Of a stretch of DNA of 64,000 nt, positions 35,133-47,223 are shown in pieces (position 1 is the first letter of the stretch; every line of letters starts with the position of its first letter). The position numbers were made by a program, and so were the translations under genes. Where the stretch lies: contig JBEWZL010000184.1 in the NCBI GenBank assembly GCA_045837725.1, forward strand, positions 248,001 to 312,000, written 5' to 3'. Under the pieces are notes generated by a model that saw nothing but the letters and a program-made list of their open reading frames with translations, did not search any database and was not told the DNA's origin. Source of the DNA: Vermamoeba vermiformis. Lineage: Eukaryota > Tubulinea > Echinamoebida.

Positions 35133-38100
35133 ATGCAGCTCAATAAGGTACAGTTGAGCTCCGTTCTTTTAATTTGTATATTATGTATCGTACCAGTGCA
35201 GCCATTTAACTGCGCGACAGGTGAGTAAACCGCAACCACCACTTATTCCTGACTAATACCAAATCAGACACGTATTCTGGGGGACCCTATTCCTTCCATT
35301 CTATTGACAGCACCGTCCTCTCGCTTATCCCTACGCTGTTTCCTGAAAGCACGACTCCTAACGCAGCACTTGTAGATCCAAATGTTGACGTTGTGGTGAC
35401 GTTCACTTCAGTACGTATCGGTTAATATTGTTAGTATAATCATGCATCCAGTCTCATTAATTTCGTCATTACAGAAAGCTACGATGAATATAACGTACCT
35501 CTACGAAGGAGCAGGTTATGTGAACCAAGTCGGGTAATTAACTAACATTGCGGCACATACGATTCAATCAAGTAAATTGACACTTGACCTCGGTATCAGG
35601 TACTACCTCGTCAACCCTACGACCTTGGCGGCATATAACAAGACAATCATCTTCCCTGCGGTTCGTAACATTTCGAAGGGCGGTTGTAATACACCGGGAG
35701 ACACGGTCTCAATCGGCCCATTCGCCGCAGGTATGAAACTGCGCTCGCAGCAAATGCTGATCATCATTTAATCGGTTCTTGCAGGCACCATATTGGGCTT
35801 CTTCGTCAATTCAGACGGCTACGAGGTCAATCCTTACTACACGTTCTGGAGTTACAACACTAGCAAGATTGTCAATCCGGACGGCTACAAACACACTGCA
35901 TGGGCTCGTGTCAATGGTGTAGTCATGATGGGCTTTGAGGACTTGTATGGTCTCGGTGACAAGGTATGTAACGCGAACACACTATTCCGGATGTGAGTCA
36001 AATTAATCATGTTTATTTTAGGACTATAATGATGCTATGATTACTTGGGCCGTTGATGGTAACTACACCGCGGCAGTCCCTGATTACTCCGGTGGTTACG
36101 TCCAAACTTGCGAGAGTACATCCATTTTCAGCTATGTTCAATACAACTGTTTGCAATACGCCGTGCTTCAAGGTCTTACCTCTACTTCTTGCGTGTCATA
36201 CATTGGCGTTCCTAGTGGCTGGTCTATTGCCGACAATACTGTTGCTTCCCGCACTGCCCTCAAAACTTACGCTTCGAGTTTGTTCACCAGCGGAGTTACA
36301 TGCATTCTCTTCTCTGACGGAACTGGCTTAGACGTCTCTGGCAATACCTGCAGTGCCACTATCTCTACTTACAACTCAACTTGCTACGCTGTTGATTGCA
36401 GCTACCGTCTCCTGTTGGTCGGATCTGCTATTGCTGGCTGCACATCCACAACCAGCACGTGCACAGCCTCAGTTGCTTCATCTATCTTGTACCAGACTCC
36501 AACTACCAAGTCCTCTACCGATAGACTCTATCCCTCCGAGTATGCTACCTACTTCAATCCGACTGCTACTTCCACCCCATTGAAAGTGAACTTCACTTTG
36601 ACTAACAAGAGCCCTCTTGTTGACGTCATGATCGTGCTCGACTTGTTAGGCATGACTAGCAACACTGTCGATCAAGTCAAGAACTACGCCAAGACCTTCT
36701 TCAACTCGCTTACCAATGCTGGATACAGCGCTCAAGTCGGCTTAGCCACCTTCACTACCTCAGGTTCTACTCATAGTGAGAGCTACTACTCTTATCTCAC
36801 GTCGTCATCTTCGACTCTTTCATCCAACATCAACAGTTTGACTTGGACATCCACATCCACTTCGACTAGCCCGTCCCTTAGTCTTCAAGCTATCGCTTCT
36901 GTAATGCAAAACTCAAACGTTGGTTGGAGAACAGGTGCCTTCAGCTCCGTTATGATCATCACTTCTCAATCGTACAGCACTTATCAAGACTTGTCTTCCC
37001 TCAGTATTAGCACCGGTGTCGTGCCTCTGTTCCTCGTCTTGAACACTAACAACGACAAGACTGCCTACAATTCCTACTCATCTTTGGCATCTGCTCTGCC
37101 TTTGTCATATGCCAGCTTCATTTCTTCGCCGACTGCTTGGTACTCGACCGGCCCAACCTTGGTTGCATCCATGGTTACGTCAGTGGTTGCTCGTCCTTTA
37201 AGTGACTCTTACGGCTTCTTGACTGCCACCGCCTCATCTACCTTGAGCGTCGGAAGCTCAACCGTACTCTACTTCACCGCTACATACCCTGCTAGCTTGA
37301 CTGCCTCTTCTGTCTCATGGCCTGTCACAGCTACTGTCCGATTGTTTGGCTACGCGAGCCCAATCCTTATCATCTCAGCCAACACTCCTCCTACCTTGAC
37401 CTCGATCGGCACAGTCTCCGTAGCTGAGAACTCGAACACTACCATTACTTTGAAGGCCTCTGATGCTGAAGGCAACACCCTCTCGATCTTGTTCACGTCT
37501 GTCACGCACGGTTCATTGTACACGACCAGCGGCGCTGCTGTCTCACTCAACACTGCTTACAGCTCCTTCTCAGTCGTCTACGTTCCTACTACCAACTACT
37601 ACGGCGCTGCTAGCATCGGGTACAGTGTGACTGATGGATGTGCAACGACTTCTGGCACTGTGACTCTCAACGTGACCTTCGTCAACCAACCGCCTGTCGC
37701 CAAAGACTTCACTTTCACAATCTCAGAGAATGAAGCCACTTTGTCAAAGCAACTTATTAACTTCACGAACTACATCTCTGACGTTGAGGATGCCACTTCG
37801 AAGTTGACCGTGAAGATCTTGACCATTCCTACTTCCTTGGGCACTTTGCAATACACGTCTGACGGCAGCACTTACAAGAGCGTCTCTTCTCTTACCACCT
37901 TGCCTGGCTTGATCGTCCGCTTCATACCGACATCTTATCAATACGGCACTGTGACTTTTACCTACTCCGTGACTGACACGAATGGAGCTACTTCCAACAC
38001 GGCCACTGTTACTGTCATTATCAATTTCTCCAACACTCCCCCAACGTCAGCTAGCTTAACCGTGACTACTGCTCAAGACACAGCTGTTGCGATCGACAAG

Positions 38101-40851
38101 CTCTCGTACTACGATCCTGACGCTGGTCAAACGATCAAGTTGTACTTCGCTTCATTGCCCACTGGTACTTTGAACTCTGTCAGCACGAGCTCTGCTGTGT
38201 CATTGTCAACAGCCTTGACCTACACCGCTAGCTCTTCGTGGAACTTGACTTACACGCCCCCTGCTGGTGCTTATTCTGCTAATGGCGTCGTGTACACCAC
38301 GTTCACGTTTGTCGTTAACGATGGCTACGCTAACTCGACGATTTACACTGTGTCGATCTACGTGACCAAAGCTGTTGTCGTGAACACTGCTCCGACAGCT
38401 AAGGACTTCACATTCACAATTAACGAAGACGAGACCAGCACCACCGCCCAGACCATCTCTTTCAAGCCCTACATTAACGACACTGAAACTCCGAACAACT
38501 TGACCGTAGCTTTGTCATCGCTCCCTGACTCATCAAAGGGCTCCGTTCTCAACTCTGACGGAACTTCTTTGGTCGTTGGCACCACGGCCATTTCAAGCGC
38601 CGTTCGCTTCGTTCCTGCACAACACCAGTACGGCACAACAACATTTAAGTACACCGTCACTGATCCTAGCGGATTATCCGCAACTGCCACTGTCACGGTG
38701 ATTATCACTTTCATCAATTACCCACCGACTTCAGAGAACGTGACGATCACGATGAATGAGATCAGTCAACAGAACGCGGCTTTGGCTGCTCCTGTCGCGA
38801 TTGCTGGCGCTGACATTGAGAGTACTTCACTGAGCTTGGTCATCGTTACTCTGCCTTCAAAGGGTCTGCTGATCAATCCCAGTACCGGTAACTACATCAC
38901 TGCAGTACCTTACACACTTAGCGGTGGCTTGTCGTGGACTGTCAACTTCTTGCCTGCTCAATATGGCTACGGAACTCCTTACGACACGTTTACTTACAAG
39001 GTGTACGATGGTTCGAGCTACAGTGGCATCTACTACGCAACTATCAATGTTAATTACGTGAACCAACCTCCTACTGGCCAATCTTACTCGGGCACCACCA
39101 AAGAAAACACGCCATTGAAGGTCACGTTATCCGCATCAGATCCCGATGATGACACTTCGACATTGGACACGCTCTTGCTCTCGTTCTCTTCGACTACTGC
39201 CGGCACTTTCTACACCGATTCTTCGTTGACCACAACGATCTCAGCTAACACTCAACTCACTGGCACTACCTTCTACTTTGTTCCCAGCGACGGTGTTTAT
39301 AGCGTGCCAGCTACATCTCCTGTCGTCTCATTCACGTTCAAGATTGTTGATCCTCATGGCTTGACCTCCACATCAACTTACACTGGTGTCATCTACGTGA
39401 CCTTTGTTGATAAGCCTCCTTACTATGAAGGCGCCTTGAACATCACTGTCTACGAGGAAGCCGTCGCAGCTCTCAGCTTGGCTTCACTCGGACAAGTCAT
39501 CAATAAGAATGATGCACAGACCCCGACCTACACCATCACCATTACTCAGATGATCTCGCGAGGTTACTTGTGGGAATGCACTGACGGCTCTACCTCATGC
39601 ACGCAGTGGAACATTTCAACCACTCCTTACGTCGTCAAGAACACTGGCTACACCTTGTACTTCACCTCGTTGACTGGAGATCACGGAGAATCACCTGACT
39701 ACTACTACGCTACCTTCAAGTTCACCGTCTCAAGCTCTACGACCTCACTCGTGAGCGCTGAATACACGTACACAATCTTCGTTCTGCCCGTCTGGCACCC
39801 ACCAGTGGTTGTCCCCAGAACATTTGCCGCGACTCCTTCTCGTACCTACACTGACGAGAACACACCTTTTGTCTTGGAATGGACTGCCTACAACGTTGAC
39901 AAAGAGTTCGACAATTCGACATTGACTTCAAGAGTGTCAGTGACCTCTGATTACGCGTCCAAGTACTACTACTGCGTTGAGTCCTCCGACAATGACTGCG
40001 TTCAGGGCAACGAGATTACATTGCCCGCAACTATTACGGCCCTCAGACCTGCTTTGTGGCGAATTCTCTTCGTGCCCGAGACCGACACTTATGACACGCT
40101 CAAGTACGCGACTTTCACGTTCCTTGCCACCAACACCGAGACTGCCTTGTCATCTACTGGTGTCAGAGCTATTATGGTCGTTCAACCAATCAACAAGCCT
40201 CCAACTATCACCGCTGGAGACATCACTGTTCAAACACCCGATGACTTGACTATTGGTATCGGAAGTGTCTCCGTTGCTGACCCTGATGCTGGCTCCAAGA
40301 ACGTTTACCTTGAAGTTTCAGTTGTCAGTGACACTACAACCTCAGTATCGCTCTCAGTTTCGACCTACTTCACGCACACTCATTCAGTGGCTCCTCCTTG
40401 CACTCAGACTACCAACCAATCGTTCACTTGCACGGACTCACAATCGAATCTCCGCACTTACCTCGCGTCTCTGTACATCAAGCTTGGCGACAACAGCACG
40501 TCCTCAGTGATGTTGAACATCTACGTGAATGACTTGGGTCACACTGACAAGCTCAACAGAGCCCTCAACGCGACTAAGAACATGACCATCACGATCACCG
40601 ATCAAAGTGCAACCACTTCGAGTAGCCCAACAGTCGATAATGGTGTGCCTATTGGTGTTTCGATTGCTGGTGCCGCAGCATTGGCCGGAGCAGCAGTGTT
40701 GATTTGGCGATTGAAGAACAAAGCTGGCCCTGCTGACGATTACTTCCAGTCTCTCAACTCTGGCTCGAATGATGCAAGCACCAATCCGCTGTATCAAGAG
40801 CGCAATCAGACTGTCCAATCACCGCTCTATCAAGCAAAGAACGTTGTGTAA
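35133..40851 (+). CDS. Sib-like (integrin-beta-like) adhesion protein with DUF4114, VWA-like and Ig/cadherin-like repeats
   Basis: Start at ATG 35133 with a signal peptide (SSVLLICILCIVPVQP). Six exons; the last (36024-40851) is about 1,600 codons. Order: a DUF4114-type domain ending GFEDLYGLGDKDYNDAM, a Cys-rich segment, a VWA-like domain (VDVMIVLDLLGMTS...VKNYAKTFFNSL) whose metal site is DLLGM instead of DxSxS, then nine beta-repeats each opening with a variant of N-x-P-P-T (from 37384, 37684, 38032, 38389, 38719, 39061, 39412, 39796 and 40192). Near residue 1,740 is a Gly/Ala-rich membrane segment (GVSIAGAAALAGAAVLIW) and a 60-residue tail with NPLYQ and SPLYQ. VWA, small-residue membrane helix and NPxY-like tail are the Dictyostelium Sib plan, which binds talin and mediates adhesion. 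Codons are strongly biased to C-ending forms, unlike neighbours, suggesting high expression. Confidence 0.8.
37384..40600 (+). repeat. Nine tandem Ig/cadherin-like protein repeats
   Basis: Within the adhesin, blocks of about 95-130 codons repeat. Openings include NTPPTLTSIGTVSVAENS, NQPPVAKDFTFTISENEA, NTAPTAKDFTFTINEDET and NYPPTSENVTITMNEISQ. Repeats 2 and 4 are the most alike, including VRFIPTSYQYGT versus VRFVPAQHQYGT, so the array grew at least partly by duplication of alternate units. Confidence 0.8.
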
Positions 40852-40915
40852 TTCTAGTTCAATATTTCATTCCTTCGCTTTAGATACATAAAATACAATA
40901 TTATTCTCAGAAAAC

Positions 40916-42099
40916 CTAGTCTTCCTCATCTTCTACAGGCTCAGCTCCCCACACCACAACACCGTACATCGCCGGTACTAACTCGTTGAGACGACTTTGC
41001 GTTAGTATGGCGAGCTGCCACGTATTAAGATCTCTCTGGTAATAAGGTTGGCCGGGTGTGCCGGTCCGCTTGCCCATGGGACCTGAAATGGAACCATAGC
41101 CGTACGTAGTTTGTTCCCACTGAGCGAGATCCAATATGTCCAGCCTACAGCCATTCACCTTGCGGTCCCACTCGTCTTCATGAGCTGGCACCAGCGAATA
41201 AAAGTCCAGCGATAAATTGTCTTTTCGTGCAACAAGTTCATTTCTCGGCTCCATCAGAAAGATTACAACGGCCGGGTCATCGCGCATAAGTTCAGCTCGC
41301 CGTTCAGCCCATTCTCTGGCTGCGTTCCAATCATCACCAACGTAGAATCCGAGACGATAGCAGGGTATGAAGTCCGTCGAGCGACAAGTTGATAAACGAA
41401 TGTTGTCAATGATACTAAGCGCGCTGGACCACGTAGTGCCGTGATACAATAACCCCTTGCCTTGCTCTTCAGCGTAAGACCGCAAGTCTTTGAGTGTTAG
41501 TTGTAGCTGCGACTCCATCCCTTCTATTGTCCTAGGTGCATTATACACGCACAAGTCTTCTCGAGTTGAAGAATTAACGTTGTTGGAGGCTTCGCGAATT
41601 GAGATCCACGCGCCTGGCTCAGTCGAACAACGAGTTGCTTGCAAAATCCAAAGGTTCTTGAATAAACCCTCAACCTCCTGAAGCAATGTAGTATGGGCGC
41701 CCATCTTTTGAACGGCGTTGACTATTCGTTGGGCTGCATCATGAGTGAAGCAGAAGTGTTCTTCAAGCAGCTCCAGCTCATCGGACCGCGATGAAGGCAC
41801 TGATGCCAATTTCATCTCCGCAAAGTCGAGAATCGCCTCGTTGTCTGGCGTAACATCTCTTACGAGTGCAAACTTATTCATTACCCAATCTGCGACCTTT
41901 AAAGCATTATTAAAAAATATTTTATTAAATGCAAACAAATTTACCGAAAAAATGTACGCTTACTTTACCAATATCAATTCCGCCCCGTTCGAAGCGAGCT
42001 AGTATTTCGTGAGCCCAGTTTAGCTCATCTTTTGCAGGAGTATCCTATTCAACAGGTCAATCGTTCGAACGAAATTGATTAGCTAAGTAGGCGTACCAT
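40916..42099 (-). CDS. ADP-ribosyltransferase-fold protein (DUF3990-like), copy 1
   Basis: The start is a one-codon exon, ATG at 42097-42099 followed by a GTACGC donor; the next exon begins DTPAKDELNWAHEILARFER. The large last exon runs to the stop at 40916. Around 41450-41330 lie LLYHGTTWSSALSIID and LGFYVGDDWNAAREWAERRA, the YHGT and G-F-Y...A-x-x-W-A pattern of DUF3990/ART-like folds. The N-terminal half is helical and shared only with the neighbour. No signal peptide is seen, so the product is intracellular. NAD-dependent transfer is possible, but a catalytic glutamate cannot be fixed by eye. The gene has an intact relative next door. Confidence 0.7.
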
Positions 42100-42296
42100 T
42101 GCTGAGACACAACTGCCTTGTGGTATCAGTCAGACAAATGTGGCGCTGATTTGTGCCAAAGTTTTTTTGCTTTTCTTGTTTGAGAATTTTCTCTTAACGA
42201 GATTGGCAGCAAAGATCTGCAAACATCGCGAACTTAACTTAACTTTTACTCACGGCTACACCACACCAAGTAAAATTTATTTGCACGTACATTATG

Positions 42297-43465
42297 TCAC
42301 GTATTGGACTCACCGCCCCACACGACGACACTGCACATTGCAGGCACTAGTTCGAAAAGGCGACGGTGAGAAATAATTGCAAGTTGCCACGTGTCAAGGT
42401 CTCGCTGCCAGCAGGGCTCGTCTGCGGTACTGCCTCTTTTGGTCATTGGTCCAGAGATAGACCCAAGCCCTTCTGTTTGTTCCATCCATTGATGGCTGTA
42501 GCCCCTAGGCAGGTCCAATCGACAGCCGTTGACCATTCGGTCCCAATCATCTTCTTGTCCGGATCCATCATACAGATCTAACGAGAGATTATCCGGTCGT
42601 GCAATGAGCTCTTTCATTGGCTCCGTTCGATAGATGAGTACAGCAGGGTCTTCGCGAAGATATTTTGATGCTTTTCCTTCTGCCCACTCTCGAGCTGCAA
42701 ACCAGTCGGCTCCAAGATAAAATCCGCCAAACTCTTCTGGCACAAAATCTGTTGCACGTCCAGATATCAACCTCGGTTTACGAATGATATTCACTGCACT
42801 GGACCACGTTGTGCCATGATAGAGCAAGCCAAAGCCTAAGCTCGCCGCCTGAGCCCATAATTCTTTCAGTGCCATTTGCAGCTCGTCTTCTGCACCGCTG
42901 ATCGTTGTTGGAACGTTGAATATGCACAAGTCGTCGCTACATTTTGGATCCACATCCTTGATGACTTCGTGCACCGAGATCCATTGGCAGGGGGTACTTG
43001 AACAGCGGCTAGTTTGAAGGATCCACGCGTTCTCAATCAGGTCAGCAACTTCTTGCAAAAGAGTAGTATGACCCATCCTATGTACGGCGCTGATGATGCG
43101 TTCAGCGCTTTCCTTTGTGAACAAGAAGTGTTCTGTAAGAAGTTGAAGCTCATCGGTCCAAGACGACGGAACCGAAGCCATTTTCACCACTAAAAAATCA
43201 AATATGGCGCTACTGTCATCTAAATGCCACCTGAGTTTCACAAACTGAGTTGTCAGCCAATCCACGAGCTGAAAGGAAATAAGTAAGAATTCAAATCCAG
43301 GATCAGCTCAACGCAGTTGTCTTGAATTACCTTCAAAGCAGTTATTCCTGCACGCTCGAATTTTGTAAGAATATTCTGTGCCCACAGAGGAATTTCATCA
43401 GGAGAAGCGGAGTCCGATTCCTAAGCTCGATCAGTACTTTATCAAACCACGTTAAGACTTACCAT
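42297..43465 (-). CDS. ADP-ribosyltransferase-fold protein (DUF3990-like), copy 2
   Basis: Same layout as copy 1: one-codon first exon (ATG 43463-43465, then GTAAGT), second exon ESDSASPDEIPLWAQNILTK, and a large last exon. Shared blocks include ASVPSSWTDELQLLTEHF, TTLLQEVADL, GLLYHGTTWSSAVNI, GGFYLGADWFAAREWAEGKA, DDWDRMVNGCRLDL, GSISGPMTKRG and QRDLDTWQLAII. The frame ends at the TGA at 42297-42299 after VVVWGGESNT; since GTGAGT directly precedes, the true 3' end could lie in a further exon. Tandem duplication is clear from synteny and shared introns. Function as for copy 1. Confidence 0.7.
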
Positions 43466-43772
43466 TAGCGGTTAGGGTAGGAAATAATGACCGTTGTAAA
43501 ATACTCTCTATTGTGGTGACCAACGGTGTTCAATTTGTAAAGCCAGCAAGCTGAAAATTGAAAAGTATTGCATCTGCAAACTTCTTCGAGTTACCAAGCA
43601 CGATTTTTGCAGCTGAAAACATCCCAGCGATGGACGGATATTTATCTTGGAATAATAGTCACTATTATGATAACTATAAAACGATTGTGTAGCATTGCTA
43701 TTTTTGTTTGTTAACGTTCCACGACAGATCTGTTATGACCACGATGTTCCGTTTAGTGGTGCAAATACTGTA

Positions 43773-44014
43773 TTAATAAGGTAACCGTGCACAACGACTC
43801 GTAGCTAACTCTTTTAAGAACGTATGTACCCGGGCAATTTCCATCTCAGTTCCGTTACGATACTCGCTGCAATGTGTTTTGTGATAGCCACCATTGCCCG
43901 AGGGATCAGTGTGCTCCCACAAGCACCAAATATCTTCTACTGCATGTGCATCGTATGGATGGCCGTTAAAAAACATAAAAAACAGGCCTGTATGGTACAC
44001 CGGTCCTTTGCCTA
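43773..44014 (-). other. Orphan exon-like ORF
   Basis: After a good acceptor (GGTAATTTTTAG, ending at 44015) the minus strand is open for about 80 codons to a stop at 43773: GKGPVYHTGLFFMFF, HPYDAHAVEDIWCLWEH, HCSEYRNGTEMEIARVHTFL. Composition looks protein-like (His, Trp and Cys present, little low complexity) but I recognise no family and see no first exon. It lies just downstream of the MULE-like gene and may be a 3' exon of it or a remnant. Confidence 0.35.
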
Positions 44015-44032
44015 AAAATTACCACTGCGTTA

Positions 44033-44042
44033 GATCCGGATC
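44033..44042. repeat. Palindrome GATCCGGATC, copy 3
   Basis: Lies about 20 bases 5' (minus strand) of the acceptor of the orphan exon at 43773-44014, within what would be its intron. Confidence 0.85.
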
Positions 44043-44101
44043 TCAATTACTCCAAGTAAAAAATACAGTTCTTAAATAGTAATATGACCTCGCTTTATAA
44101 T

Positions 44102-45784
44102 TTAGTTGGATGAAGCTAATAATCTGAAATTATAGAACCACTCAATGTAAAGAAAATCAACGACGTCAGAAATTGATCGCTGCGTCGGATCCGCAATTGT
44201 CGTTTTGACTCTATGATGCCAAGACTCAATGATACTATGAAAGTTCTTATGAACGTCTTGGAACGCCACTGCCCATTCGCTCGGTGGATGTTGAGTCATC
44301 CAAGTGTCTCTGAAGTAGCGCATGAACCGTGCCAAATCCTTGCCGTACTTCTCGTTAATTAATTTCAACTGCATCTCGAACAGTTCTTTCGTAGGCGCTA
44401 GAGCAAGATGCCTCATAGTCTCAAGTACCAGATCAGCCTTAACGGATCCACCGTTCAATTTCTCGCGTATCTCTTCGATGAAGAATGTAGCACTTGATAT
44501 CAACTGTGTCTTATTCTCTTTGATCTTATTGTTGAATTTTTCAGCGCAAGATTTTCTCAGAGACTCGTCGTGAGGCATGATTATCGTTGCAGGAACTTTG
44601 TTGCATCGGTCGAAAACTTCATTAAGAAACATTGAATATGACTCGCTTGTCGGACTCTTTGTGATGTAGAATGCTACAGGAATTCCAACGCCCTTGAAAT
44701 TGATCATCAATGTCGCTAAGGTCAGATCCGATCCGCTATCCGACTGCACTCGAAAAGAGAATCTATCGAGGTATATGACATCTCCATATGTATTCATTGC
44801 ATATTGGATATGTTCAGCGTCGAAAAATATCATGCCCAAATAAGGCAAGACCTTCAATTTTTGCACGAAAGACTGCTGTTCCGACGAATGGAGGTGGGTC
44901 TCAATAATCTTCTTAATATCTGTAACGAATAATTTCATATTGCCACCGACACCTGCTATTGCTTCAGCTGATAATAACGCGTCAAAAATACTTTGCTAAA
45001 GTTTTTATTAGATCAAAACTTACGTGTCTTAAGTAGATCCAGTACTGCTTTTGCAGAGATAGGCTCGCTTGAATATATCTATAAAACAGTTAGAATATAC
45101 TCTAATTGTGCAATATTAGAATTAATACCTTTTTAAGCTTCGAAGGTGCAGACGTTGGTGGATCACGATCCATGGATTCAGACTCTTTGTCATTGTCGGA
45201 GTCCTCATTTTCTTTCATACTATCCTCACTATCGCTGGATATACTATAATCGTTTTCTGGAGGATGATTATGCTCCCCTACGAGCTCTCGGTCAACTATT
45301 TTGTGTTTGGCGGATTTGCTCGCAGATGTGACTCTCATTTTTGCCTTGCAGCCCTTCTTAGCATTTATACATGCGCAATAAACTCTATATCGACCATCTT
45401 GCATGATATTAGTGCCGTTATTTAGCCACTTGAACCTCGACCAATGCGGATTTGAATCTGCGAATGTGATGCAAATTAGACAAATTATTTCGAATATTAC
45501 TATATAATAATCAATTATTATTTTAATTTACCTGCTGCTTCTAGATCTGGCTCTGGCTCTTCGGAAATTTCGCTTGACTTAGACTCGTCAACGACCTCAT
45601 TATCATTGGAATATGCCTCATCGCCCTCCATAATATTATGCTCAGTATCCTCATGTTCAACCTCCATTTGGGTCGGTTGAGTGAGCGGATCTGCATAATC
45701 ATCGTATGCATCCGATCCGTCGAAGGCACTTATATTTGTAGTACTGAAGAAATTAAAATACTCTGAATGTGAATTGTCCTCCAT
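44102..45784 (-). CDS. MULE-type transposase-like protein with FLYWCH/WRKY-GCM-like finger
   Basis: Start at ATG 45784. The N-terminus is acidic (EDNSHSEYFNFFSTTN...EEPEPDLEAAGK). Next comes a C2HxH finger: GRYRVYCACINAKKGCKAKM ending GEHNHPP, the DNA-binding type found in MULE and FAR1 proteins. After a Ser/Asp linker comes the transposase core: YGDVIYLDRFSF (first acid), LMINFKGVGIPVAFYITKSP, SYSMFLNEVFDRC and ATIIMPHDESLRKSCAEKF (second acid). The core ends FHSIIESWHHRVK, close to the SWH motif of MULE-derived proteins. Four or so exons with ordinary short introns, and no visible terminal inverted repeats, favour a host-domesticated gene over a mobile copy. The stop is TAA at 44102. A third catalytic acid was not fixed by eye. 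Confidence 0.7.
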
Positions 45785-45943
45785 TTCTTATGTGGTATTG
45801 CGCAGTTAATTTGAATCAAAAATGTTCAGATCCATTTGCGCCAAAAGTTGCATTTGCGTTTGCGTAACAAATCCCTCAGAGACCGAAAAAAAAAAAGAAA
45901 TATTATAGTATTGTATTTTCAATACCATATAGTACTAAATTGT

Positions 45944-47178
45944 TACCCTTGAAGATCGTGGTTAAGAAGTTAAAATCGGATCGGATCCGTAATTTCAATA
46001 AAAATGTAAATTTGGCAATATTTTGTGACGTACCTTTAATAAAGCAGATGAATTTGTCCCAATATTTACGACTTTCGCTGCTTGAATTCTCTTTAACGAA
46101 TCTTTCGACGTAATCAGTTCCCCATAAGTTCGATCCCGGAATTTTTTCTGCCAAATAAAGTTCAGAATACTCTACTGGACTTCTTATTATCCACTCAGAC
46201 AACGGCAGCAATTCTTCTGCATCCCAATGCTTAATTTTGCCGCCATTTTTCAGCATGTAAAGTTTCTACAACCACCGAAATAAAATTATTATTACAAGTC
46301 CCTCGATGGCTATTCTGAGATATTCCATTCGTTACTTGCTCTTATAGGACGCGGTATTTCAATATTTAACCGCTCTTCAGTTTCTCTAATCTGTTCTAAA
46401 GTCGCAGGTGGATCAGTACTTAGAATTACATTTGCTGCCAATTCCACTATTCGATCCTCCTATGAATAGCCATTAAATTATTTTAATTAATTATAGTATG
46501 GATATAAATCGTCGAAATTGTCGTTCCTCACTACAAACGCACGTTGGATCAATCTAACAAATTTCTTAAAATTACTTACTTCAAATAAATAGCGCTTGGA
46601 ACGATATCTCCACGAAGACTCCGATAATTTCGATGCCTTAACATATTCTTTACGCTGCATACGCGTCTTTCGATCCTCGAGGTAAAACTCGATCATTTCT
46701 TCGTCCCATGTGGGCATTTCTGGGTCCTCATCAGACACTAAATATACTGTGCTTAGTATATGATACAGCGTGTGTATATTCGTACTCAAGCCATCAAGAT
46801 AAAAATAATCACAAAGGCCGTAAGCTGGATCTGCTTCATCTGGCAAATCCCAATAATCCTAAATAACAATACAATAAATTAATACCTGGATTATATTATC
46901 TTTTTGTACGTACTTTGTCCTTGTAACGCTCATATTCGCGCTCGAAAGGACGTTTCCAAATCCAATCCAATTCTGTGCTTGAAAATAACGCAGAAAATCT
47001 ATTGATAATTATGATTCAGTTTACTAGCGTCGCATTACCTGTATTTTAATTTATTAATCTATTAAACGTGATTTTACCTTCGAGAAACGTTTTCCCAGGA
47101 GACCAAATCAGATATCGTTAAATGCTTCGCCATTTCTATCATTAGCTCGTTGGGTAAGGGTAATAGTAAAGAATCCAT
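45944..47178 (-). CDS. F-box protein with probable SMI1/KNR4-like (SUKH) region
   Basis: Start at ATG 47178: DSLLLPLPNELMIEMAKHLT then ISDLVSWENVSR, a standard F-box interrupted by an intron after the arginine. Exons then give TELDWIWKRPFEREYERYKD, DEADPAYGLCDYFYLDG and an acidic middle part. The C-terminal region (PATLEQIRETEERLNIEIPR, then YMLKNGGKIKHWDAEELLPL) has the E-x-x-LG-x-x-hydrophobic-P and NGG pattern of SUKH/SMI1 proteins. The splice near 46270-46340 could not be matched cleanly. The C-terminus ends either at a stop near 45944 after splicing (FICFIKG) or reads through to 45903. SUKH domains bind protein partners, so an SCF adaptor is a reasonable guess. Confidence 0.6.
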
Positions 47179-47223
47179 TATAACTCAGATTGCGGTTGCT
47201 TTGGGTTCAAAAAAAAACAGAAA

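Noticed and set aside
40916-43465. Reading the ART-like pair as secreted toxins.
   Set aside because: No signal peptide or toxin-delivery domain is present; both look like ordinary intracellular host genes.
44102-45784. An intact mobile DNA transposon.
   Set aside because: No terminal inverted repeats or target duplication could be seen and the gene has several host-like introns.
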